Shown: one piece after another, positions 42,498 through 53,579 of the stretch
How the letters are laid out: every line of letters begins with the position of its first letter
Numbering within the stretch: position 1 is the first letter of the stretch
Assembly (NCBI RefSeq): GCF_030704535.1
Contig: NC_081813.1
Location: 6,161,001 to 6,225,000, forward strand
Reading direction: 5' to 3'
Length of the DNA stretch: 64,000 nt
Source of the DNA: Vitis vinifera
Taxonomy: Eukaryota; Streptophyta; Magnoliopsida; Vitales; Vitaceae
Notes under the pieces: model-generated
What the model was told of the DNA's origin: nothing
What the model saw: the letters and a program-made list of their open reading frames with translations, nothing else
Database searches by the model: none
Translations under genes and position numbers: made by a program

Positions 42498-43842
42498 GGG
42501 TCTGTTTAGAAAGTGTTCTTGAAAACTGTTTTTTGTTTTCTAGAAGAAGAACACTTAAAACCTGTTCGGTAAGGAAGGATGTTTCTGTTCTTCGTGTTTT
42601 GCATGTTCTCAAAACCCTATTTTCTGATAACAACTTCAAGTTGTTTTCCCTGTTTTATTGCACCATCTAGAGGAAAAAAGAGGTGGTTGTTCTCCGTGTT
42701 TTCAAAAGGGTGTTCTCCTTGTTCTTGTGTCTCCCATTCTTAGGTTGATGTTGCTAGGTCTGAAAACGTGTTAGCCTTAACCCTCTAAAATCAAACCCAA
42801 TTTGCTAGTTCTGAGAGCAGAGAAAGAGTAATTTAGAGGCTTTCCCATTGAATTTTTCACCCCTCGGCGACAGCTACAGTAGCCACGACCACCGCAATCA
42901 CGTGGCCTTGCTCGGCGGCAGTAGCAGCGGAGACATCATCATTCACTGGTGCAACACCACCGCTACCGCCATCGCCGACGCTAACGGAAGCTGCAACCTT
43001 TCACTAGGTTTGTGGCGATGCGGTTTCTTGGTTCGTGGGTTCCCGGAAGATCCATCTCCGTTTCTCTCTTTTCTGTGCAAAACCCAGCAAACACCACTAT
43101 TGCATCCATCTACCCACCAATTCAAACAGATCAAAAAACAGAATAAATTCAAAATTTTCAACAAGAAAAAATCTCAAACCTTTTCTTCATCTTCCTCCTG
43201 GTCATGTTCCTCTCTTCTTCTGCCACCTCTCTTATCAGTCTCTTTGGTAGGAGATCTGAAAGCTCTTTTCACAACAATCAACCATAACCTAGCCGCATTT
43301 ACAGGAGCCCTGCTAAACCGAACTCCACAAAACAAGAAGCAGGAGTATAATTTCAATGATGTTTTGACCGAAAACATGTATTAGTATAATCCATTTATAA
43401 TTAAAATAAATATTTTAAAAATGATTAAGAAGTTTATCATTTGTGTGAATAATAATATTATTGAAATTTAACATAATCATACATGTTTACAAAGTAATTA
43501 TCTAAAAAAAATTATAATCAATGTAAAAATTTTAAAATGAAATTAATTTTTAATTCGAATGAAGTATAAATTAAAAAATTATTTATATATTTATAATATT
43601 AAGTTAACGAAAGAAAACACTTATTAATAAATAAATAAAAAGCAACTCCAAACATGTTTTTTTTTTGTACTTATTTTTAAAAAAAAATATTAATTCAACT
43701 AAACATGTTTTTTGTTTTTGAGAACAAAAACCGTTTTCTAGAATTCAGTTTTTTTTTTTTTTTTTTTTTCTGAAAACACAAAAAACTATGATTAAAAACC
43801 GTTTTTCATAACAGTTTTCAAAAACAGCAACCAAACATGCCC
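42498..43842. mobile_element. Harbinger-like element 2, abutting element 1
   Basis: 1345 bp. It starts GGGTCTGTTTAGAAAGTGTT and ends CAGCAACCAAACATGCCC, with TAA at 42495-42497 (shared with element 1) and 43843-43845. The right 150 bases are closely similar to those of element 1. The interior (about 42830-43340) is GC-rich and contains a 178-codon open frame at 42848-43384 without a recognisable domain, possibly captured host DNA. The TAA shared by both elements suggests that one inserted at the edge of the other. Confidence 0.72.
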
Positions 43843-43845
43843 TAA

Positions 43846-44215
43846 GCCATTGTTTGGTAATTGTTTTTTTAAAACAAGTTCTAAAAAATAACTTTTGAGA
43901 ATAGTTTTTTAAAATTATTCTCTAATGTTTTGTAAAATAAAAATCTATTTTAAAATATTTTTGACTTATTTTTAATATTTTAAATATATTCAAAAATAAT
44001 TTTTTTTATACAGTGCCTTATTTTTAACTATATTATATATTTGTATAACTATTTTCTAAAACAGTCTTCATAAAACAAATAAAAATAACAAAAAACAACT
44101 AAAAGATGTTATATGAAAACACCTGTTTCTTTGTTCTTAAGAGTATAATATAAGAAACAATTTCTAATTATCAAACATGTTTTCTTGTTTTTTTTTTTTT
44201 TCATGGAGAATATCA
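43846..44215. mobile_element. MITE-like element, TTGTTTGGTAA family, partial
   Basis: It starts GCCATTGTTTGGTAATTG immediately after the TAA that follows element 2. The interior (ATGTTTTGTAAAATAAAAATC) is the inverse of that in 36713-36960. The right end is unclear, perhaps near ATTATCAAACATGTTTTCTTG at about 44177. Confidence 0.4.
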
Positions 44216-46138
44216 AACCCTAATATATTGTACTCACCGCGTATATATTATAAAATAATAAATGGTATATTTATTATTATTTAAAAAATTAGGTAAATTT
44301 TAATGTTGATTATCAAATTAAATAATTAAAATATTAAGAACATTGAAACAAAGTTTAATTTTATAAAAGAAATATAGGGAAAAAAAATTAAAGAAACTTT
44401 TGAAAGAAAAACTCTCTAGAAATTTTCATTAATTTTAATAAAATTTTAGCAAAAAACACTTTAAAATTTTTCAATGTAAGTGGTTGACAAAAGCTTGACA
44501 AATATTCCTTCTATGATTTGCTAGATGATGGGGACATTGTCCAATTTATGTGGAGGGGAAGTTGGTCATAACTTCTAAAATTTAACTTTTTACCACATGC
44601 ATTGAAATTTATCAATTCATACAAGAATCATCATAGTTTGATTGAGCACATATAACAAGATTTTGATTGATTTGCATCAAGTATTTTAAATTATTTTGAT
44701 CCACATAACTCTATGGTAACCACATTCGTAAGATAAAAATTCAGTCATTTTCGGACTACTAAACTACTCAAATAATAAAATGTTATTATGTCCATAACAA
44801 GAGAGTAAGTCACTTGTAGTCACTGTCAAGTTTAAATCTTATGTCCCAAACTATGTTTTACATCTTAAGATTCCATTTTTCTTATTATGCTTGCAGACAA
44901 ATACTCGTTTATATTCAACAAGCTTTAAATCTTGATTTTGCTAGCGAGTTTAATATTTCTAGATTTCTTATAAAAAAAAAAGAGTTTCAAGAATGGATCA
45001 ACTTTAAACTTATCAAAAAGAAAAAGGAAAAAGGAAGAGATAACTTTAAATTATTTAATTAAACTAATTGTTTTTATTACAACTATAGAAATTATTCTGA
45101 AATTTCCTTTTTTTTTTTTTTTTTTTTTAAATGGTATCTATCCAATGGTTTTGAAACTGAGTTGGATCGATTGAACCATTTCACATCTTTGGCTCATATA
45201 AATAATTGGGCAATTTTTTGCTTTGAGGCAATAAGTTGGATTAGAGAACGAACAAACCAAGCAAACTGAACTAATAGCTTAGGATATGTTTGACAACTGT
45301 TTTCGAGAACAATTTTCTATTCTCTAAAACAAAAAATAAGAAAACATGTTTAATAATTATAAAACTATTTTCTATTTTTTGTTTTTAAGAACAAAAAATA
45401 AGATATTTTTAAAAAAACATATTTTAATTGTTTAAAAAAAATAGGGAAAATCATGCTTCCAACCCATTTGAACTTGATAATTGATGTAAGATTCTCCTAT
45501 CACCTATAATTGATTAGAAAGATATGAGAGAGTAATAGGCAAAAATACCTCTTTGACTCATTTTTGTCTCCATTCCACTACTCTTCACATGCCACTATCA
45601 ACAAATTCATCCTTATTTAACTATTTTTGGATTTTTCGTTGTTTTTAAACTCTTTTATAAATAATTAAAAAATCAACATTATTTTCTATTTTTTAAATTA
45701 TAAATAAGAAAAAAATTTATTAATCATTCAAAAACTATTTTGGAAAATAATTTCTAAAAAATGATTAATTTAAATAAATAAAAATTAGCTTTTACATTTT
45801 AGAAGTAAATAATTTAATGATTAAAACACTATTTAAAATAAATATATTCACTATTTTCTTTCATTTTATACTAAAAAGTATTTTAAATTTTATTTATTTC
45901 TTTTTTTACTATTATAAAATAAAAAGTTTAAATTTTCTTTTAATTTTCTTCCTTCCTTATTTTAATAACTTTTTGAATATGATTTTTAGTAATAAGTTAT
46001 ATGAAATGTTACAAATTTGTTTGCTAAGAATAATTTTTTTTAATTATTTGAATTAATTAAAAATTTATCAAAATAAGAAAAAAAAAAGGATAGATAGAGA
46101 GTTCTTATTTTAAATATCCAATTAAAATGTTTTCGCAT
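44216..46138. other. AT-rich spacer with MITE-like debris
   Basis: No gene is supported. GGATATGTTTGACAACTGTTTTCGA at about 45283 resembles the ends of the elements at 41341-43842. A poly-T run lies at 45105-45128. The rest is low-complexity sequence. Confidence 0.45.
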
Positions 46139-46888
46139 GACCAAACCATTGAAAACATGGTTAACACACGTAAGTGGATACATAACTTAAGAAGGATATG
46201 AAATTTGTGCCACTGTACAAGGGTATTACATTAATTGTATAATGGAAATGTACTAAGTGTATAAAGATGTACAAGACTACCCTTTGTGAAAGAATTTAAT
46301 CGATTCTGAACCACTCTTTTTTATTTTCCTTGTCACCCACATACACTCTTGTCATACAGTTTATTTAACTCTTACATGAAAATTCCAATACTTTCCCCAG
46401 TAATGATATTTAGAGAAAAAAAATTTGACCCTAAGTCATCCAATATTTTCTCAATCAAACCATTGAAAACATGATTAACACACCTACATGAATATATAAC
46501 TTAGAAGATATATGAAATTTGTCACTATACAAGGGTATTACATTAACTGTACAAGGATATACAAGACTACCCTTTGTGAAATATTTCAATTGATTTTGAA
46601 CCATATCTTTATTTTCCTTATTACCCAAGGATTGTACACTCATGTTATGTACTTTATTTAACTCTCACATGGAAATTTCAATGTTTTCCCCAATAATGAT
46701 GTTTGAGAAAAAAAAAAAATAACTCTAAGTCATTCACCTTTTTCTTGACCAAACCATTGAAAACATGATTAATACACCTACATGGACACATAACTTATAA
46801 GAGATATGGAATTTGCACCACTATACAAGAGTATGTAAACTGTACAAAGAAAATGTGTCAAGTGTACAAGGGTGTATAAAGCTCGTAA
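46139..46888. repeat. About 300-bp tandem repeat, 2.5 copies
   Basis: Copies start with GACCAAACCATTGAAAACATG at 46139, a variant at 46453 and again at 46747. Units of 314 and 294 bp share CATAACTTA.AAG, GTACAAGACTACCCTTTGTG and CCCCA.TAATGAT.TTTGAGA; the third copy stops after about 140 bp. There is no coding frame. Confidence 0.85.
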
Positions 46889-47478
46889 TAGGTTTTGTAT
46901 GATTTTTAAACAACTTGAGTTTAACATTATGACGATAAACGATAATTTCTTTTTTTTAAAAAAACTAAATTATGTCATTAAAACATTTCCTATCAAAATT
47001 AACACATAGTAAATAAAATTAAAATTATTATGTTTGAACTGTTCATTACAAGTAAACTAAATAAAATATATATTTTTACTATTTTGCCCTTATAAGCATA
47101 ATTTCATTATTATCAGTAAAGATTAAAAAATCATATTTAAATGGAATTAAAAATAAACAAAAATTATTTTTGAAACATTTTTATTTTTTAAAATCATTAA
47201 TTTAAATTATGAAATTAGTTTTAAAATTAAAAATATTTGTTGTAATTATAGTTTTAAAGATTTCATGGTTTTTATCTTATTATTTTTAAAAAATTGTTTT
47301 AATAAGAGAATATTTATTTTAATGGTTTTAAATATTTAAATATTTATTTTAAAATATTTAAAATTAATGTGAGGAACAATTAGGTAATTTTGGAAGGGAG
47401 AAATTTTGAATATCTTGAAGTGCATGTAAGTGTTTACATTATTTCCAAAATAATATGAGAAATAATAAACACTATGAG
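46889..47478. other. AT-rich spacer
   Basis: No feature recognised beyond A/T-rich low complexity. Confidence 0.5.
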
Positions 47479-47794
47479 TCTAATTTGCAAGTTAGAAAAT
47501 AATAATAATAATAATATTTTATGAGGTATTTAATAATTGTTTAATATATTGACAAATAATGTACAACATATTTATTATTTTGTAAGTAAGAAACAAAAAA
47601 ATATTTTCTAAGGTATTTAAAAATATTTATTATATATTTTTAAAAGTTTGAAAAAAAAATGATGATGTTTAATTTACAAGTTAGAACAAATGAAAAATAC
47701 TAATATTTTATAAGGTGTTTAAAAATTGTTTAATATATATGAGAAATAATGTAAGTTTGAAATAAAGAATAATATTTATTATATATTATGTAAG
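47479..47794. repeat. About 190-bp tandem duplication, split by a solo LTR
   Basis: GTCTAATTTGCAAGTTAG at 47479 recurs as GTTTAATTTACAAGTTAG at 47668; both are followed by AATATTTTAT.AGGT.TTTAA and TTGTTTAATATAT. The second unit is interrupted at 47794 by the solo LTR and resumes at 50735 with AAATATTTATTATATGTTAT. Confidence 0.7.
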
Positions 47795-48670
47795 TGCAGA
47801 CCCCCAACTGGGGACATTGGCTGGTTTTTATTTTTATTCATTTTTTTTTCTTCTTCTTCTTTTTCTGCTTTCTTTATCCACCCGAGGACGGCTGGAAGTG
47901 AAAGGAGGGAAAAGGAGCTATCCTTAGGCGGCTGTAGGGGACAGGGGGCGAGCAGTATTTGGGCAGTTGAAGAGGACGAGAAGTAAGCGGAAAAAAAGGA
48001 AGAGAGCTGGGCGAGGGGATTTGAAGGGGAGTGGTATGTTTGGAGGGAGAGGAATATAGCTAGACGGTTTTCATTAGTTTCATGGGCATTGGAGGTGGAT
48101 TTTAAGGCGTCTGAAGCTGAACAGGGCTTTAGGGGAGAAGGGTATTCTCAGGTATGAATGTAACAGGTTCATTATTAGATTTAGATCCTTGCTATCCCTC
48201 TGCATTTTTTTCTTGTTGATATTTTGGATATTTGTTGTTTTGCTTGGGGTGGATTGTTGCTTGTTGAGATATAACCTTGAATTCATGTTTGCCATCATCC
48301 ATCTTAATATGCTCTGTTTCTATTGTGATTGCGGAATGCCCGAGAAACCCCTCCAATATTTACACTTGATGCTGCTTTTCTCACCTAATGAGAAGATTCA
48401 CTGATGATTCATGATGTGAAACTTCCTTTGAGAACCTTACTATTTGTTTTATGTTATGCTCTGTTCCATGCTTTTTTCTTCTTTGTTTTGGCTACTCTTT
48501 GTCCTTGGATCGTGTTCAATGCATAGATGGTGGGAGAGGAGCAATTCTTGACTTGAGGAGAGCTTCCCAGAAAAACGGGCAGAGAAAACTTTTCGGGGAT
48601 GGTCCGAAACAGAGAAGAAAGGAGAAATGAGTTTTTCTGGCGCTTAAGAGGATTCCGAAAATTTTTTGAA

Positions 48671-48825
48671 GCTGGCTGGTGCTGGCTGGTGCTGGTGCTG
48701 ACTGGTGCTGGCTGCTGGCTAGTGCTGGTGCTGGCTGGTGCTGGCTAGTGCTGGTGCTGGCTGGTGCTGGCTGGTGCTGGCTGGTGTTGGTGCTGGCTGG
48801 TGCTGGCTGGTGCCGGCTGGTGTCG
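48671..48825 (+). repeat. GCTGGCTGGTGCTGGT minisatellite in the solo LTR
   Basis: Irregular repeats of GCTGGTGCTG and GCTGGCTGGT. Predicted peptides such as repeated AGAGWCWLV or STSQHQPAPA are artefacts of the repeat. Confidence 0.9.
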
Positions 48826-48982
48826 CCGCTGCCGCCGCGGGGAGGTGGTGATCGTGCTGAAGCCAAGCGGGAGGGGAAGCTAGGAAGAAGATGAAGATTT
48901 GGTTTGGGCTTGAGATAAGGCACTAGGCCCAATTTTGTGTTGGTTTTGGCCTTGGGCTTGGGCTTATGGACTTGGGTTTATG

Positions 48983-49203
48983 ATATTATCACTATTATCA
49001 TTATTATTATTATTACTATTCTTATTATTATTACCATAGTCATTATTATTATTAATTCAATTTTCCAAATATTATTATTATTATTATTATTGTTATTATT
49101 GTTATTATTGTTATTATTATTATTGTGATTGTCATTATTATCATTATTATTATTATCATTGAAAATCTATATTCTCGCAATTTAATCTCCTAAAGTTCAT
49201 CTC

Positions 49204-49247
<44 letters not shown>

Positions 49248-49377
49248 TCAAACTCTCAAAATCTTATTATTATTGTTATTATTAATTCAAATTTTCAAAA
49301 TCTTATTGTTATTATTATTAATTCAAACTTTCAAAACCTTATTATTATTATTATCATTAATTAGAACTCTCGAAATC

Positions 49378-49412
<35 letters not shown>

Positions 49413-49645
49413 TCAAACTCTTAAAATCTTATTATTATTATTAATTCAGACTCTCAAAATCTTATTATTATTATTATTATTAACTCACACTTTCAAAACC
49501 TTATTATTATTATTATTATTATTATTAATTCAAACTTTCGAAATCTTATTATTACTATTATTATTATTATTATTATTATTATCATTAATTAGAACTCTCG
49601 AAATCTTATTATTATTATTATTATTATTAATTCAAACTCTCAAAA

Positions 49646-49688
<43 letters not shown>

Positions 49689-49905
49689 TCAAACTCTCAA
49701 AATCTTATTATTATTATTATTATTAATTCAAACTTTCAAAATCTTATCGTTATTATTATTATTATTATTAATTCATACTTTCAAAACCTTATTATTATTA
49801 CTATTAATTCAAACTTTCAAAATCTTATTGTTATTATTATTATTATTATTATCATTAATTCAAACTTTCAAAATCTTATTATTACTATTATTACAAATTC
49901 AACTT
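48983..49905 (+). repeat. Compound (ATT)n array with a 20-30 bp spacer motif
   Basis: Long TTA/ATT runs are interrupted at fairly regular distance by ATTCAAACTTTCAAAATC or the variant ATTAGAACTCTCGAAATC, about 15 times. It looks like a microsatellite that spread by duplication of run plus spacer. The 219-codon leucine-rich open frame at 49273-49932 follows from the repeat and is not a gene. Confidence 0.92.
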
Positions 49906-50734
49906 TCAAAAGTCTATGGTCTCGCAGTTTAATTTCCTAAAGTCCGTTTCTCATTTTCTTTAACAAATTTCAATTTAATTACCGGATCTCTAATATTTTA
50001 AATTTAATTCCAAATACTCAAATTTTCAAATAAGCTCCAAAGAATCCAATTTTCACTCAAACAGTTTTAATTCTACTTCGGTTCTCAAATAAACCTTCTG
50101 TTTTTCTTGGTTCTACATAAGCATGAATGGAATTTGTGAGACTAATTCGTGCAAGATAGATCGGGCTTTGGTGGGGGCCCGACACATATGATTTTATGAT
50201 CGATTGATTGATTGACTGATTTAATTGTCATGCGTGATTGATTTGTTCTGCTTTGTGATATGTATATATTCATCCTATATAGATTTACTAACCCCCCTCT
50301 TGATAGCGCATATTGGTTCACCACCCAGGTATGTATTTTCTCGCATCATGGTCACTCCTTGTGCTTGTTTTAATTCTCATACGTGCATGATCGATTCGAG
50401 TATTCATTGTTTTTCTCATCAATTGCCACATCAGCTTCATTTTATTAGTAGAGACCCTACTTTAGGGACTTAGAGGGGTGCTATGGTTTTTACCGTACCT
50501 TCCCGATAAGTAACCTGACCCCCGAGCTTGATTCGATTTTTCGTAAGATCACCTTTTTCAAAATAAGGAGTCGCACTTAGGGTTTTCTTTATTATTTTGT
50601 TTACCCTTTTAAAAATAAAACAAAAATAAGTGGCAACTCCAAATCATTTTCTTAAACAATAAAAATCATTTTTCAAATTAAAATCGAGCTCGCCATCGAG
50701 TGGGAAACGCATGAGCCGAAATGCGGGATCCACA

Positions 50735-52419
50735 GTAAGTTTTCAAGATATTTTAAAAATATTTATTATATGTTATATAAGTTTTTTTTAAAAAAAAAAA
50801 AAATTGTTAAATGTTATTTACATCAAAAATGTAGTTGGCAATAATAAATTTTAACCATTTATCTCTCATGTTTAATTTATCTAAGAAAAATGATTGACAA
50901 ATCATTCAACTTGATCCCTCTAATAAAAAGATGAAAGAAGGTGAAATGGTGAAAGAGAGAATGAGAAAGGTAGATGATCGGTTAGTTTTTCCATTTAACA
51001 GCCAAGAGCATTTTAGGAATTTTTTAAAGTCTCAATTTCTACTCTTAAATATGAGCAAGAGGAGGACCTTGGGCTAATCATTAGGCTCAACTATCCCTAA
51101 AACACAATTATCCCCAAAAAAATAATAAAAAAATAAAGTAGTAGATATAAAAATTATTTTTAAAATATTAAAAATAAGATAAAAATATTTTAGGCTTCCA
51201 AACAGATTTTTTTATATTATAAAATATTAAAGAATAATTTTCAAAAATTATTCTCAAAAATTATTTTCGAAAACAATTACCAAACAAGACCTTAACCTCT
51301 TTGTGATTGTGCCATGCTTGAGGGCAATGACCAAGTCACCACTAGGTCAAATTCATTATTATTATTTTAATTGCTTACATGAAATATATTTCACTATTTC
51401 CATACACATTTGTATCACAACCATATAATAAAATGATAAAATTATAAAGCTAATAAAATTCGAACAAAAAAAATGACAAAATATAGAGTTAATGGAATAT
51501 AAATAAAATAAATAATAAAATTTTATTATACTCTTTGCTATATGACATATTTTAAAATAACTAAATATTAATACTAAATTTAATAAAATAAAAAATATTA
51601 AAATATTCACATTTTACTGTTATCATGATTTAATATAATAATATCAAGGACAAAAAGATTAATATATATATATATATAAAATGAGATTAAAATATAAAAT
51701 AATATGACAGATAAAATATCAAACCTGGCAAGAACTTATTGGATGCTTGAGTGGGATGCTTGAGCGGGATCCTTCGCCGTGACCTTGTTCCCAACACGCT
51801 ACCATCTTGGAGTTGAAGTTGACATTTGGGCATCAAAATCATTGTTCTTAAATTAATAATTCCTTGAGCCACAGGTGACCTATCAAAATCATTTGGGGGT
51901 GCTTGATTGGACGAAGTCAGGCCGGGCATCTTAGACCCGGTTCGGTCACTGTTTTCAATAACAGTTTTTTGTTTTTTATAAAAAAAAAAAAAAAAAAAAA
52001 ACACGAAGCCATTTTCTATTTTTTCTATAAAAAAATGATTTTAGAAAATACTTTTCACTTGTTTTTAAAAATTATTTTTAAAAAAAATTATGTAAATATA
52101 TATAATAATTAAAAATAAAAATTTGAACATATGTTTAAAACATATTAAAATAATTCAAAAATATTTTAGATTTTCAAATAAATTTTGATTGTATCAAACA
52201 TCATAAACTAGTCTTCAAAAATCATTCTTAAAAATTAATTTTTACAATTATTTAAAAAAGAAAACAGTTAGGCCTTTAGTGTCCATCCTCTTTTGCCCTT
52301 ATATCCCATGTGAATTTGTATCATTATTGGTCAGTCATGTATAGCTACATCCTCACCATGTGACATAGTCATTTTCCATCATCCTCCCTGTTGACTATTC
52401 TACGTTCATCGTTGCTCAG
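50735..52419. other. AT-rich spacer with MITE-like pieces
   Basis: No gene is supported. A TTGTTTGGTAA-family right end lies at about 51130-51292 (...AATTACCAAACAAGACC). Another pair of ends is ACTGTTTTCAATAACAG at about 51946 and GAAAACAGTTAGGCC near 52260. (TA)n lies at 51662-51678 and an A run near 51979-52000. Confidence 0.45.
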
Positions 52420-53579
52420 TTGTTTTCATTTACTGGGTCTTTGTTTCAGTGTCAGTCTTAATAGAATACAGGAAGCTGCTGTATCCGGTTGAATACTGTC
52501 TTCACTGTGAGTTTCATGAATTCCACCTCAATCCTCCAAGGTGAGAATTTATTCAACTTGCTTCTAGCATTGAATCGATGGGTGGTTTTTTCTTTTCAGA
52601 AATCATAGGCATCCTGATATGGGTGTTGAATGTTTTGTAGTTTGGTAGGTCCATAAGAGCGTTTTTGAAGGGTTTAGGGAGACTTGAGCTTTGATTCTTT
52701 GGCCAAAAAAGAGTCTTTAACCCTTTTGAAGCAGTCGATTTGATATTATGTTAGGTTAGTTTTTACTTTTAAATCATCGATTGCATGATATAGAAACTGG
52801 GTTCTTGGATTATGTTTGAATAATGAGAGTTTTGAAGCATTTGAGGGGTTTGTTCTTAATTGCTATCAAGCAAGCAAGAAGAAGTGGGTATTTTACCTTT
52901 CAGAAAATTTTTCCTGATACAGAAACTGATTTCTTGAGTTTCTCCTCTCTTTTTTTTTGTTTTTTAGGTATTGATACAGTTCAAGCATTTTGAAGAATTG
53001 GGTTTTGATTGTTATGGAATTCATTGAAGAGATCAATGGGGTTTGATGAGTTTTCTTATGCAAAGTGGGTCACCATGAGTTGGAGTTGGTGGGAAATGAA
53101 TTCAACGAAATATGCTAGAACTTGGCCTGTGTTGAAAATGGTATATTTTGATAGCCATTTTGAAGTTCTGGATTGGATTTTCTGGATAAACTCTCAGAGC
53201 TTACTGGGATTTTGCGGATGTGCTTAGTCTTAATCTTTCTGTTCATTTGAGCAAATTGGTGTTTTTTCATCATGGATTCTCTGAAGGCATTAATGGGTGT
53301 CTTGCACTGTGGAGAGAACTCATTAAAATTTGATTGATATTAACTGGATCTTATTGTTGCACTCATGACAGTCTGTTGAAGGTGAGTCCAATTGGTTTAC
53401 TCCTATGTGAAGGTTAGATTGTTACTATTAACGTCTATACAATGTATTTTATCTATGTTTCGCTCTGATAAATTAAGGGTTTTCATCCAATTCTTGGTGT
53501 CCCTAGTTTTATGGTCTGGGTACAACTACTTGATTGAAGAAATTTGGAAAATACTGGTAGTGTATTTTCTTGGGTAAGA
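52420..53579 (+). other. 5' flank and probable leader of the NB-ARM gene
   Basis: Texture changes at about 52300 from extreme A/T to mixed sequence. Possible 5' UTR exon and intron signals, such as CTCCAAG before GTGAGA near 52540, are present but cannot be proven. No upstream coding exon was recognised. Confidence 0.4.

Larger units (their letters stand above)
47795..50734 (+). mobile_element. Solo LTR of a Ty3/gypsy-type retrotransposon, 2.94 kb
   Basis: The ends are TGCAGACCCC...GGGATCCACA (TG...CA with imperfect inverted termini), flanked by GTAAG on both sides (47790-47794 and 50735-50739). The last 250 bases (GGAGTCGCACTTAGGGTTTT, AGTGGCAACTCC, GAGTGGGAAACGCATGAGCC, AAATGCGGGATCCACA) have the wording I know from long LTRs of plant gypsy elements; lineage assignment is inference. 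No internal region or second LTR is present, so unequal recombination has probably removed the element body. It contains a GCTGGTGCTG minisatellite and a 0.9 kb ATT-rich block. Confidence 0.8.

Noticed and set aside
46139-46888. CRISPR-like array
   Set aside because: The repeats are 300-bp units without short spacers, in plant nuclear DNA.
48516-48932. Open frames with STSQHQPAPA or AGAGWCW repeats
   Set aside because: Both strands of the GCTGGTGCTG minisatellite inside the solo LTR; no independent coding evidence.
49273-49932. 219-codon leucine-rich open frame
   Set aside because: It is the translation of the (ATT)n array; composition alone explains it.
53544-53579. TTG-started extension of the NB-ARM protein
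   Set aside because: Not an ATG; the natural start is MDALQ at 53580.
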